From NCBI RefSeq assembly GCF_030929555.1, contig NZ_JAVFVT010000028.1:1-64000 (forward strand): 64,000 bases of DNA, in the 5' to 3' direction. Of the stretch, positions 25,828 through 34,615 are shown one piece after another. The notes under the pieces were generated by a model. The model did not search any database, had not been told where the DNA came from, and saw nothing but the letters and a program-made list of their open reading frames with translations. Source of the DNA: Paenibacillus sp. LHD-117 (GTDB lineage: Bacteria; Bacillota; Bacilli; Paenibacillales; Paenibacillaceae). Every line of letters starts with the position of its first letter. Within the stretch, counting starts at the first letter, position 1. Position numbers and translations under genes: made by a program.

Positions 25828-26994
25828 CTATAAGGACATTTCCAAAATGTTGCGAACATCCTGCTTTTCCAGTTGCTTGAAAGCGCCGAGTCCGTGATAA
25901 CGGACGGCTTCCTCGGCCATCCGGTCAAGCTGGTCGGCGCCGATGCCGAACTCGGAGAGACGGGATTCCGCGCCGATGCGTGTGAAGAAAGCGCGCGTAG
26001 CTTCGATGCCCGCGAGCGCCAATTCATCGTCCGAGCGACCGTCGCGTACGATGCCCCATACGCGTTCCGCGTATTGCGCGAACCGGTCGACGCGTTCCTT
26101 ATACACGTATTTCATCCAGTTCGGGAAAATAACGGCCAAGCCGGCCCCGTGCGGAATATCGTAAATCGCGCTGACCTCATGCTCGATGCCATGGGTGGCC
26201 CAGTCATTCTGCATGCCAAGGCTGATTTGGCCGCCGTTCAGCGCCATCGTGCCGCACCACATCAGATTGGCGCGTGCTGCGGCGTCGCTCGGATTAACCA
26301 GAGCAGGCTCGACGTTCTCGATAACCGTCTGCAGGATGGATTCGCAAAACCGTTCTTGCAGCGGCGTGTTTTCCGTTAAGCTGAAATACTGCTCGAACAC
26401 GTGCGACATAATATCGACGGAGCCATATACGGTATGGTTGCGCGGTACCGAATAAGTGACTGTCGGGTCCAGGATGGAGAACTTCGGATAAAGAAGCGGA
26501 CTGCCGCTGCCGCGCTTCAGCTTCTCTTCCCAGTGGGAGATGACCATGCCTCCGTTCATCTCGGAGCCGGTCGCGGCGAGCGTCAGAATCGTACCGAGCG
26601 GAAGCGCCTTCTCGATGCGCGCTTTGCCGACGAAGAAATCCCAAACGTCGCCTTCGTGAGGCACGCCTGCCGCGATCGCTTTGGAAGCGTCGATGACGCT
26701 GCCGCCGCCGACCGCCAATATGAAGTCCACGCCTTCCTTGCGGCAGATATCGATCCCTTTCTGCACTGTCGCGAGCCGAGGATTTGGTTCGATTCCGGGA
26801 AGCTCATGCACGGTGATGCCCGCTTCCTTCAGTAATTGGATCGTTTGGTCGTACAGACCGGTGGCCTTGATGCTGCCGCCTCCGTACACAAGAAGGACGT
26901 TCCGGCCGTATGTAGCAGTTAATTCGCCGACTTGGCGCGTTTCGCCTTCGCCGAACACGATGCGGGTAGGATTGTGAAACTGAAAGCTGTTCAT
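25828..26994 (-). CDS. Iron-containing alcohol dehydrogenase (butanol dehydrogenase/YqhD type)
   Basis: 388 aa, family length. NAD(P)-binding GGGSVIDASKAIAAG at about 95-109; the metal-site helix contains IEHEVSAIYDIPHGAGLAV with the conserved histidines. The group includes B. subtilis YugJ and E. coli YqhD, NADPH-dependent aldehyde reductases. It is divergent from the ArsR-type regulator and upstream of the aldo/keto reductase, with a GGAGG site in front of the start. Confidence 0.9.
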   Translation of the reverse strand: MNSFQFHNPTRIVFGEGETRQVGELTATYGRNVLLVYGGGSIKATGLYDQTIQLLKEAGITVHELPGIEPNPRLATVQKGIDICRKEGVDFILAVGGGSVIDASKAIAAGVPHEGDVWDFFVGKARIEKALPLGTILTLAATGSEMNGGMVISHWEEKLKRGSGSPLLYPKFSILDPTVTYSVPRNHTVYGSVDIMSHVFEQYFSLTENTPLQERFCESILQTVIENVEPALVNPSDAAARANLMWCGTMALNGGQISLGMQNDWATHGIEHEVSAIYDIPHGAGLAVIFPNWMKYVYKERVDRFAQYAERVWGIVRDGRSDDELALAGIEATRAFFTRIGAESRLSEFGIGADQLDRMAEEAVRYHGLGAFKQLEKQDVRNILEMSL

Positions 26995-27181
26995 GCGGAT
27001 TCCTCCTTATATTCGTTAACTTGTAAGGTAATGAATGAGAGACATTTCTTGTTGACGCGATTTATTTTATCGGTAAGATAGAGGGGTGTCAAGGTTGTGC
27101 GTCGATATTGAAACGATAACTTTTAAGTTATATAATCATAAATAAAACATCTGAATAATGGGCAAGGGGAGCCGTCGTATC

Positions 27182-28087
27182 ATGGAAATCGAAGTGAATA
27201 GCGCTAATATGAATTTTTTGGAATGTTTTTCGTCGCCCACGCGCGTCCGGATCATCGAGCTGCTCGGCGCGGGACCGATGAATATTAAGAGCTTATCTGA
27301 AGCGCTAGACATAAAATCCCCAATCGTCACCAGACATATCCATATGCTGGAGGGGGCAGGCATCGTCAGATCCGAAAGCGCGGCCGGCAAGAGGGGGATG
27401 CAAAAAATATGTTATTTGGAGCTGACCCATGCGACGCTGATGTTCAAAGGGAATGCGGCGGTTAGGGAGCGCAGCCGCTATTTCGTCTCTTTGCCGGTGG
27501 GCACGTATTCATCCTTCGAGGTTAAACCGACCTGCGGGCTCGCATCGGAGACAAACATGATCGGGATGTGCGACGATCCGCGGTATTTCGCCGATCCTGA
27601 GCATGTTCACGCGCGGGTACTGTGGTTCGGATCGGGTTATGTCGAGTACAGGATCCCGAATTACATGGTCAACACCGAACGTCCCAATTCGCTCGAAATT
27701 TCCCTGGAAATTTGTTCTGAGACGCCTTGTACGGTCGACCACTTGCCGACGGACATCGTCTTTTCGGTTAATGGCTCCGAGGTCGGCACCTGGACGTACC
27801 CGGGCAACTTCGGCAGCGAACGCGGCATCTATACCCCGTCCTGGTGGTACAAAAACATCCATCACGGTCTGATGAAAACAATCCGGATCACGACGCAGGG
27901 CTCCTTCATCGACGGTGTCAAAGTGTCGAACGTAACGATCGGCGAGTTGTCCTTGTCGTACGACAAGGAAATCCTGTTCCGCATCGCCTGCAGCGCAACG
28001 GCCAAAAACTGCGGAGGCGTGACCCTCTTCGGCAAAGGCTTCGGCAACTACAATCATGACATCGAGGTCACGCTCAGATGCAAATAA
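27182..28087 (+). CDS. ArsR-type regulator with a long C-terminal domain
   Basis: 301 aa from the ATG at 27182, which has GGGGAG upstream; an in-frame ATG at 27158 lacks one. Residues about 10-85 form a winged helix-turn-helix of the ArsR group (FSSPTRVRIIELL, then LSEALDIKSPIVTRHIHML). The remaining ~200 residues have no cysteine metal site and look like a ligand-binding domain rich in aromatic and beta-strand segments (GIYTPSWWYKNIHHGLMKT). Proteins of this layout occur near sugar genes in Paenibacillus. It is divergent from the alcohol dehydrogenase across about 190 bp, which it may control. Confidence 0.72.
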   Translation: MEIEVNSANMNFLECFSSPTRVRIIELLGAGPMNIKSLSEALDIKSPIVTRHIHMLEGAGIVRSESAAGKRGMQKICYLELTHATLMFKGNAAVRERSRYFVSLPVGTYSSFEVKPTCGLASETNMIGMCDDPRYFADPEHVHARVLWFGSGYVEYRIPNYMVNTERPNSLEISLEICSETPCTVDHLPTDIVFSVNGSEVGTWTYPGNFGSERGIYTPSWWYKNIHHGLMKTIRITTQGSFIDGVKVSNVTIGELSLSYDKEILFRIACSATAKNCGGVTLFGKGFGNYNHDIEVTLRCK

Positions 28088-28261
28088 AACAAACCAGTCT
28101 AAATTCGGCAGCCTGAGCAACAACTCGCCGACTGCGATTAGCCGCGTCCGTTTCTCTCCTCACTCGACTGCGGCGGTTATCAGCAGTTGGCTTCTTCGTG
28201 CTAGCGCCAATATAGCAGGAACAAACGTGCTTCTTTCATACAGCTTTCTCCGCCTACTAAT

Positions 28262-28687
28262 CACTATCCCTTCCGCTCAGGAGCCTGTCTTCTCGAACAT
28301 TGTGCGGCAAGGCTGCATCTTATCACTCGCTTTGAGCGCTATCCCCGCAACGCAGGAACCGATTCTCAAACGATTGCGGCGGCAAAAAGTCATCCTTCTA
28401 CTCCTTTTGAACACGATCCCATTAACTCAGGTGCTAAATTCAAAGTCGGAGCGCCAGCTGTCGAGCGTCGCCACCCGGGCGTCACCTCCCAAACATCATC
28501 TGAAACGTTACCTCCCAAACGTGACCTCCGAAACATGACTTCCCAAACGTGACCTCCCAACGTCACCTCCCGTCACCCACAAACGTCACCTCATGGGCGA
28601 CTCTTTAAACTGTTTAGGGGGCTTATTGGGTGAACGCTAATAAGCCGCTACTTTCAGTTCGCTATGAACACTATCCCTTCTCCTCAG
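28262..28687 (-). repeat. Inverted copies of the dispersed repeat core
   Basis: CACTATCCCTTCCGCTCAGG at 28262, CACGATCCCATTAACTCAGG within 28404-28431, and CACTATCCCTTCTCCTCAGG near 28668 are reverse complements of the core in the 1.6-2.1 kb array. The middle copy also keeps CCTTTTGAA, the neighbour of the core in that array, so the similarity reaches beyond 20 bp. Confidence 0.8.
28480..28595. repeat. Short imperfect tandem repeat, unit about 15 bp
   Basis: About seven copies of a unit close to AACGTGACCTCCCA (variants ACGTTACCTCCCAA, ACATGACTTCCCAA and ACGTCACCTCCC). No frame through it has a ribosome binding site. It is unrelated in sequence to the CTGAGC repeat around it. Confidence 0.75.
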
Positions 28688-28780
28688 GAATCTCTTCTTA
28701 AACACACATGTCTGGAAGCTTGTTATGTTTTGAATCTTTTTGTTTGGCTATTGGTTTGACTTTCGTATGGGTTCTTCATT

Positions 28781-29125
28781 GCCCTGAGCAAAGGGGATAG
28801 TGACCAATAAACGTGGTAAACGTGCTCTCATCTAGATAATCACAACATAGCTAAGGTTCATTAAATAAGCAGGTTCCTTCATTACCCTGAGCAAAGGGGA
28901 TAGTGATCAATAAACGTGGAAAACGAGCTCTTGTCTACGTAGTCGCAGCATAGTGCAGATCCATTAAACAGGCAGATTCCTTCATTACCCTGAGTAAAGG
29001 GGATAGTGATCAATAGACGTGGAAAACGTACTCTCATCTAGTTAATCGTTATATAGCGAAGGTTCCTGTAAAAGGCAGGTCCTTCATCGCCTGAGCAAAA
29101 GGGATAGTGATCAATAGACACGGGA
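28781..29125 (+). repeat. Four forward repeats with ~103 bp period
   Basis: The GGAT of the core (CTGAGCAAAGGGGATAGTG) starts at 28795, 28898, 29001 and 29102, spacings 103, 103 and 101 bp. Flanks repeat too: each core follows CCTTCATTACC or similar and is followed by a segment like ATCAATAAACGTGGAAAACG. The period differs from the 57-bp array although the core is the same. Confidence 0.88.
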
Positions 29126-29228
29126 AGCGTGCTCTCATCTAGTTAATCGCAGCTAGTGCAAGTTCCTTTAATAGTCAGGTACTTGCAACAACCATGTACG
29201 ATTGAGTGGGAAAAGAAGGTCAATTATT

Positions 29229-29312
29229 TTTGTTTATTTTTGAAAAACGGTATATTCAAACATAAACAAAGGTGATATACTGATTTCAATCATAATCAAA
29301 TAAAAACAAACA
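29229..29312. promoter_or_regulatory. Probable operator of the rhamnose operon
   Basis: TTTGTTTATTTTTGAA at 29229-29244 and TTCAAACATAAACAAA at 29255-29270 are inverted repeats matching at 15 of 16 positions with a 10-bp spacer. A further half-site-like CAAATAAAAACAAACA lies at about 29297-29312, close to the start codon at 29332. The site fits a DeoR-type repressor, and one is encoded in the operon (34616). Assignment is by position. Confidence 0.55.
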
Positions 29313-29331
29313 TTATTCGGAGGTATGAACG

Positions 29332-31401
29332 ATGGTGCAATCATTATGGGAAACATCGAAGGCGGCTGCGCTTAGCGCGGGATTGGATGAGCTGGTTTAT
29401 CGCTCCAACTTGATCGGGACGGACCGCAGGGTTTGCAATTACGGCGGCGGGAATACTTCGAGCAAAACGGTCGTCAAAGATTTCCGCGGCCGCGACGTTG
29501 AAGTGATGTACGTAAAGGGAAGCGGTTCTGATCTTGCGACGATGAAGGCGGGCAACTTTACGGGACTGCGCATGGACGACATCCGTCCGTTGTTCGAGCG
29601 CGGCGAAATGTCCGACGAGGATATGGTCGCATACCTGGCGAACTGCATGATCGACGCCAAACATCCGCGCGCTTCGATCGAGACGCTGCTGCATGCGTTC
29701 CTGCCTTTCAAACATGTGGACCATACGCATCCGGATGCGATCATCAGCTTGGCATGCGCGGATAACGGTCGCCATTTGGCCGAAGAGATTTTCGGCAACC
29801 GGTTCGTTTGGGTGCCTTACGTGCGTCCGGGCTTCACGCTTTCCAAAATGATTGCAGAAGGCGTACTCGCGAACCCGAACGCCGAGCTCGTCATCATGGA
29901 GAAACACGGCCTCGTCACTTGGGGCGAGACGTCCGAGGCTTGCTACGAGCAGACGATCCGGATCATCAGCGAAGCCGAAGCGTTCATCGAAGCTCGCGTG
30001 AGCGAGGCGAAGCTGTTCGGCGGCGCGCGCTGCGAAGCGCTCCCGGCCGATGCGCGCAGGGCAATCGCGGCGGAAGTGATGCCAATCGTGCGCGGCGCCG
30101 TGAGCGACGCGAAAAAAATGATTCTTTCCTTCGACGACGCGGAAGACGTGCTTTCTTTCGTAAACGGCAAAGATTCGGCGGCGTTGTCCCAAGTCGGCGC
30201 GGCTTGCCCGGACCACTTGGTCCATACGAAAGTGGTGCCGCTGTTCATCGACTGGACGCCTAACGCGGAAGATGCCGCAGGGCTGAAGGAGAAGCTGTCG
30301 GCCGGCATCGCGGCGTATAAAGAACAGTACGCGCAATATTTCGAGCGGAACAAACTCGAAGGCGACGTTATGTTCGAAGCAGCTCCGCGCGTCATTCTGA
30401 TTCCGGGCATCGGCATGATCAACACGGGCAAAAGCTGGGCGATTTCGCAAGTAAGCGGCGCGCTGTACCATCGCGCGATCGCCGTCATGCGCGGCGCAAC
30501 GGCGCTGGGCAACTTCGTCTCCCTCAGCGAGAACGAATCCTACAACGTGGAATATTGGCCGCTGGAGCTGTATAAGCTGTCGCTCGCGCCCGCCGAAGCG
30601 GAGTTCTCCCGCAAAGTTGCTTTCATTACGGGCGGCGCAGGCGGCATCGGCAGCGAGACGGCTCGCAGGCTCGTATCCGAAGGCGCTCATGTCGTGCTGG
30701 CCGACTTGAATCTGGAAGGTGCACAGAAGGTTGCCGGCGAAATTAATGAGAAGTACGGTGAGAACCGTGCGATCGCGGTGAAGATGGACGTGACGAGCGA
30801 GGAGCAGGTGGCGGCGGCTTACGCCGAGACGGCGATTGCTTACGGCGGCGTTGACATTATCGTCAACAATGCAGGCTTGGCGACATCCAGCCCGTTCGAT
30901 CAGACGTCGCTTAAGGAATGGAACCTGAACATGAACGTACTTGGCACGGGTTACTTCCTTGTCGCCCGCGAAGCGTTCAAAGTGATGAAGACGCAGGGCA
31001 TCGGCGGCAACATGGTGTTCATCGGTTCGAAAAACTCGGTATACGCAGGCAAAAACGCGACGGCCTACAGCGCAGCGAAGGCGCTCGAGGCGCATCTGGC
31101 CCGCTGCATCGCGGCGGAAGGCGGAGAATTCGGCATTCGCGTCAATACGATTCTGCCGGATGCGATTCTGCAAGGCTCCGCGATCTGGAACGGCAGCTGG
31201 CGCAACGAGCGGGCGGCCGCTTACGGCATCGAGCCGGATCAATTGGAGGAATACTACCGCAAGCGCACGACGCTGCTCGTTAATATTTATCCGCGGGATA
31301 TCGCGGAAGGCATTGCGTTCTTCGCCTCGTCGAAAGCAGACAAAACGACAGGCTGCATGCTGACGATCGACGGCGGCGTGCCAGCGGCCTTTACGAGATA
31401 A
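29332..31401 (+). CDS. rhaEW: Bifunctional rhamnulose-1-phosphate aldolase / L-lactaldehyde dehydrogenase
   Basis: 689 aa fusion. Residues 1 to about 400 are a class II aldolase domain (CNYGGGNTSSK for phosphate, HVDHTHPDA for zinc); from about 425 to the end is a short-chain dehydrogenase (ITGGAGGIGSETA for NAD, AYSAAKALEAH with the Tyr-x3-Lys pair). This architecture is the known RhaEW/YuxG enzyme: it splits L-rhamnulose-1-P to dihydroxyacetone phosphate and L-lactaldehyde and oxidises the latter to L-lactate. First gene of the rhamnose operon, behind GGAGG and the inverted-repeat operator. LutABC downstream can consume the lactate. Confidence 0.93.
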   Translation: MVQSLWETSKAAALSAGLDELVYRSNLIGTDRRVCNYGGGNTSSKTVVKDFRGRDVEVMYVKGSGSDLATMKAGNFTGLRMDDIRPLFERGEMSDEDMVAYLANCMIDAKHPRASIETLLHAFLPFKHVDHTHPDAIISLACADNGRHLAEEIFGNRFVWVPYVRPGFTLSKMIAEGVLANPNAELVIMEKHGLVTWGETSEACYEQTIRIISEAEAFIEARVSEAKLFGGARCEALPADARRAIAAEVMPIVRGAVSDAKKMILSFDDAEDVLSFVNGKDSAALSQVGAACPDHLVHTKVVPLFIDWTPNAEDAAGLKEKLSAGIAAYKEQYAQYFERNKLEGDVMFEAAPRVILIPGIGMINTGKSWAISQVSGALYHRAIAVMRGATALGNFVSLSENESYNVEYWPLELYKLSLAPAEAEFSRKVAFITGGAGGIGSETARRLVSEGAHVVLADLNLEGAQKVAGEINEKYGENRAIAVKMDVTSEEQVAAAYAETAIAYGGVDIIVNNAGLATSSPFDQTSLKEWNLNMNVLGTGYFLVAREAFKVMKTQGIGGNMVFIGSKNSVYAGKNATAYSAAKALEAHLARCIAAEGGEFGIRVNTILPDAILQGSAIWNGSWRNERAAAYGIEPDQLEEYYRKRTTLLVNIYPRDIAEGIAFFASSKADKTTGCMLTIDGGVPAAFTR

Positions 31402-31476
31402 TAACCTGGCGCATAGTCCGACTTTCGCGCACTCAAGCGCAAGATGGGCTTGCCGCCTATAAGGAGAGGGGCAGCC

Positions 31477-31854
31477 ATGTTTCAAGCAAGAGGAGAAAAA
31501 CATTGGGTCATTCCGGACGGATTCATCCCTCCGGATAGCTCCGGCAACCTGACGAGCCATGAATCGATTTGCGTGCTCAACACGTCGTCGGAGGAAGCGC
31601 TGCTTCGGTTTACGATTTTTTTCGAAGATAGGGAGCCGCTGGAGGATCTGCTTTACGTCGTTCCTCCACGGCGAACCAAACATATACGAACGAGCTCTCT
31701 GCAGAAAAACGGAGAGCGGGTGCCGGTCGGCGTGCCTTACGCCATCGAGGTGAAGAGCGACATACCAGTCATCGTGCAATACAGCAGGCTGGACGCCACG
31801 CAGGCGGAGAACGCCTTAATGTCGACGATGGCTTTTCCACTAAGATCGAAATAA
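31477..31854 (+). CDS. ASRT-like protein (sensory rhodopsin transducer family)
   Basis: 125 aa from the ATG behind AAGGAGAGG; an earlier in-frame ATG lacks a site. The pattern GxKxWVIPDGFIPPDSSG near the N-terminus, then HESICVLNTSSEEA and QYSRLD near the C-terminus, is that of the family named after the Anabaena sensory rhodopsin transducer, a small tetrameric beta-sandwich. There is no rhodopsin gene in the window. Its place between the aldolase and isomerase genes suggests a role in rhamnose metabolism or its control, perhaps ligand binding; this is inference. Confidence 0.75.
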   Translation: MFQARGEKHWVIPDGFIPPDSSGNLTSHESICVLNTSSEEALLRFTIFFEDREPLEDLLYVVPPRRTKHIRTSSLQKNGERVPVGVPYAIEVKSDIPVIVQYSRLDATQAENALMSTMAFPLRSK

Positions 31855-31885
31855 TATTCTGACTAGATAGAGAGGGTGCTGTAGC

Positions 31886-33106
31886 ATGACAGATCGCGCT
31901 TATGAATTGTTCGAAGAGCAGCAGCAGGCAAGGGGAATTGACCTGAACGAAGCGAAGGCGAAGCTGAGGGCGCTTCGGATCGAGACGCCGTCCTGGGGAT
32001 ACGGGGATTCCGGAACGCGTTTCAAAGTGTTCAAGAAGGAAGGCGTGCCGCGCAATCCGTTCGAGAAGTTCGAAGATGCGGCGCAAGTGCACAAGTTGAC
32101 CGGTCTGGCGCCTTCCGTCGCGATCCATATTCCTTGGGACAAAGTAGAGGATTACGGCAAGCTGAGAAGCCATGCGGAGAGCTTGGGGCTTTCGATCGGA
32201 GCGGTGAACCCCAACCTGTTCCAAGAAGACGATTACATGCTCGGCAGCGTGACGAACGCGGACGCGGCTATTCGCCGCAAAGCGACGGATCATTTGCTCG
32301 AATGCGTCGATATCGCGAAGGAAACCGGCTCGAGAGATCTTAGCCTCTGGTTCGCGGACGGCACGAACTATCCGGGCCAAGGCAACATCCGCAAGCGGAA
32401 GGCTTGGATGCAGGAAGCGCTGGGCGAAATGTATAAGGCGCTTGCGCCCGACATGCGCATGCTGATCGAATACAAGTGCTTCGAGCCCGCGTTCTATCAT
32501 ACGGATCTCGCTGACTGGGGCATGGCGTACAACATGGCGCTGAAGCTCGGTCCTCAGGCGGAAGTGCTGGTCGATACCGGCCATCATTTGCCTGGCGCCA
32601 ACATCGAGCATATTGTCGCGTACCTGATCGACGAGAAGCGGCTCGGCGGTTTCCACTTCAACAGCCGCAAATACGCCGACGACGACCTCATCGTAGGTTC
32701 CGTCAACCCATACGAGCTGTTCCTTATTTTCTATCAAATCTTAAGCGCGGCAACTGATCGGGACGAAGCGGTGAAAGCCTGCGTGAACAACATTGCCTAC
32801 ATGATCGACCAATCCCACAATATCGAGGCCAAAATTCCTGCCATGCTTCGTTCCGTCCTCAACGTTCAGACGCAGTTCGCCAAGGCGCTGCTCGTAAACC
32901 ACGAGGAAGTAGAGGAAGCGGCGAACCGGGGCGACGTGCTTGCGGCAGAGCACGCGGTCCGCAGCGCATTCGAGTTCGACGTGGCGCCGCTGCTGCGCGT
33001 TCATCGCGAGGAGCAGGGGCTGCCGGTTGATCCGATGGGCGCGTATTTGTCCGCGAGCTATGGCAAAGACATTGCCGCGAGAGGCAAGGGCGGTGCGAGC
33101 TGGTGA
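31886..33106 (+). CDS. rhaI: L-rhamnose isomerase (RhaI type)
   Basis: 406 aa. A TIM-barrel sugar isomerase of the type found in Pseudomonas stutzeri and many Gram-positives, not the E. coli RhaA type. Diagnostic stretches are SIGAVNPNLFQEDDYMLGS, SLWFADGTNYPGQG, IEYKCFEPAFYHTD and VLVDTGHHLPGANIEH, which contain metal-binding Glu, Asp and His. Known reaction: L-rhamnose to L-rhamnulose, Mn-dependent. It overlaps rhaB by 4 bp (GTGA). Confidence 0.92.
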   Translation: MTDRAYELFEEQQQARGIDLNEAKAKLRALRIETPSWGYGDSGTRFKVFKKEGVPRNPFEKFEDAAQVHKLTGLAPSVAIHIPWDKVEDYGKLRSHAESLGLSIGAVNPNLFQEDDYMLGSVTNADAAIRRKATDHLLECVDIAKETGSRDLSLWFADGTNYPGQGNIRKRKAWMQEALGEMYKALAPDMRMLIEYKCFEPAFYHTDLADWGMAYNMALKLGPQAEVLVDTGHHLPGANIEHIVAYLIDEKRLGGFHFNSRKYADDDLIVGSVNPYELFLIFYQILSAATDRDEAVKACVNNIAYMIDQSHNIEAKIPAMLRSVLNVQTQFAKALLVNHEEVEEAANRGDVLAAEHAVRSAFEFDVAPLLRVHREEQGLPVDPMGAYLSASYGKDIAARGKGGASW

Positions 33107-34578
33107 CGCATGTACTGGCTTTCGATCTCGGCGCAAGCAGCGGCAGAGCGATGCTCGGCCGCCTAGCGGACGGCAAGATACAGCTGGAAGAGCTGCACCG
33201 GTTTCCGAATGACCCCGTGCAAGCGGGGGGAAGGCTTCACTGGGATATTTTGAGATTGCTGCACGAATTGAAACAGAGCTTGCTGAAAGCTAAGCATCGC
33301 GGCATTAAGCTTAGCAGCATCGCCATCGATACATGGGGTGTTGACTTTGGTTTGCTTGGCGAGGGGAACGAGCTGCTCGGCAATCCTTACCATTATCGCG
33401 ATCCGCATACGAACGGCGTCATGGAGCGGGTGCTCGGCAAGGTGACTTCGGATGAAGTGTTCGGCAGAACGGGCATCCAGTTCATGTCGATCAATACGAT
33501 TTACCAAATCGCGTCAATGAAGGAAGCGGGTTCGCCTCTGCTCCGGGAAGCCAAACATTTTCTTATGATTCCTGCGCTGCTCCGTTATTTCCTTACAGGC
33601 GAGATCCATAACGAGTTCTCGCTCGCCACGACGACCCAGCTGTACAATCCGTTGACGGGCGACTGGGACGACCAGCTGCTGGAAGCGATCGGCGCGGACA
33701 GATCCATGTTCGGTCCCGTCGTTCAGCCGGGAACGCCGGTCGGCCGCTTAAGCGACGAGGTATGCGCCGAGCTCGGCATCGAATCCGTGCCGGTCATCGC
33801 CGTCGCCGAACATGATACGGGCTCCGCGGTTGCCGCCGTGCCCGCGCTCGAGCCTTCGTTCGCCTACTTAAGCTGCGGAACGTGGTCGCTGATCGGCACG
33901 GAAGTCGGCGAACCCGTCATTCACGCGAAGGCACAGGAGTTGAACTTCACGAACGAAGGCGGCGTTTACGGAACCTACCGTCTGCTGAAGAACATCATGG
34001 GACTCTGGATTCTGCAGGAATGCAGGCGGGAGTGGGAGCGGTCCGGGGTCAGCTATTCGTTCCCCGAGCTGGTCGCGCTTGCCTCGGCGGCGGAACCATT
34101 CGCCTGCTTCATCGACTCGGACGACGACATGTTCCTTCCGCCGGGCGACATGCCCGCGCGTATCCGATCGTTTTGCGAGCGGACGGGACAGAAGGCGCCG
34201 GAAGGCGCAGGCGCTTATGTAAGGGCGATTCTGGAAAGCTTGGCGTTCAAGTACCGTTACGCGCTGGAGCAGACGGAATCGCTCTCGGGCGTTGCCTACA
34301 AGGGTCTGCACATGGTCGGCGGCGGCATCCAGAATACGCTGCTGTGCGAATGGACCGCGAACGCGATCGGCAAGCCGGTCTGGGCGGGTCCGACGGAAGG
34401 AAGCGCGATCGGCAATATGCTGGTACAATGGATTACGAACGGCGAACTTGGCGATATTTGGGAAGCCAGGCGCGTCGTAAGCGATTCGTTCCCCGTCGCC
34501 GTTTACGAGCCGAATGAGCGGGAGCAATGGGATCAAGCCTATGCCGCGTTCAAGGCGATGACGGGATTGGCATACTAA
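33103..34578 (+). CDS. rhaB: Rhamnulokinase
   Basis: 491 aa from a GTG that overlaps the isomerase stop. FGGY-kinase features: FDLGASSGRAMLG at the N-terminus (ATP phosphate loop), SIAIDTWGVDFGLL with the catalytic Asp, HDTGSAVAAVP, and SCGTWSLIGTE. Known reaction: ATP-dependent phosphorylation of L-rhamnulose at O-1. The next gene begins 37 bp later. Because FGGY kinases can be broad, it might also serve the fuc operon, which lacks its own kinase here. Confidence 0.93.
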   Translation: MTHVLAFDLGASSGRAMLGRLADGKIQLEELHRFPNDPVQAGGRLHWDILRLLHELKQSLLKAKHRGIKLSSIAIDTWGVDFGLLGEGNELLGNPYHYRDPHTNGVMERVLGKVTSDEVFGRTGIQFMSINTIYQIASMKEAGSPLLREAKHFLMIPALLRYFLTGEIHNEFSLATTTQLYNPLTGDWDDQLLEAIGADRSMFGPVVQPGTPVGRLSDEVCAELGIESVPVIAVAEHDTGSAVAAVPALEPSFAYLSCGTWSLIGTEVGEPVIHAKAQELNFTNEGGVYGTYRLLKNIMGLWILQECRREWERSGVSYSFPELVALASAAEPFACFIDSDDDMFLPPGDMPARIRSFCERTGQKAPEGAGAYVRAILESLAFKYRYALEQTESLSGVAYKGLHMVGGGIQNTLLCEWTANAIGKPVWAGPTEGSAIGNMLVQWITNGELGDIWEARRVVSDSFPVAVYEPNEREQWDQAYAAFKAMTGLAY

Positions 34579-34615
34579 TATTATTAGATCGATGAAGGTC
34601 GGGAAGAGGGATTCT

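Larger units (their letters stand above)
28088..29228. other. 1.1-kb gene-free block rich in dispersed repeats
   Basis: No credible gene is seen between the ArsR-type gene and the rhamnose operon. The left part holds inverted copies of the CTGAGC..GGGAT core at 28262-28281, about 28404-28431 and 28668-28687, with a degenerate one at about 28337-28357. The right part holds four forward copies. A separate short tandem repeat is at 28480-28595. The frame 28056-28538 plus runs through these repeats, has no ribosome binding site and is rejected. Confidence 0.75.

Noticed and set aside
28056..28538. 160-codon plus frame after the ArsR-type gene
   Set aside because: It overlaps the ArsR-type gene's end, runs through dispersed repeats, has Ser/Leu-rich unstructured composition and no ribosome binding site.
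28781..29125. Possible CRISPR-like spacing of 101-103 bp
   Set aside because: Flanks between cores are similar to each other and too long for spacers.
29344..31779. 811-codon minus-strand open frame
   Set aside because: It is exactly opposite the rhaEW and ASRT-like genes, Arg/His-rich as expected from the complement of biased codons, with no family resemblance.
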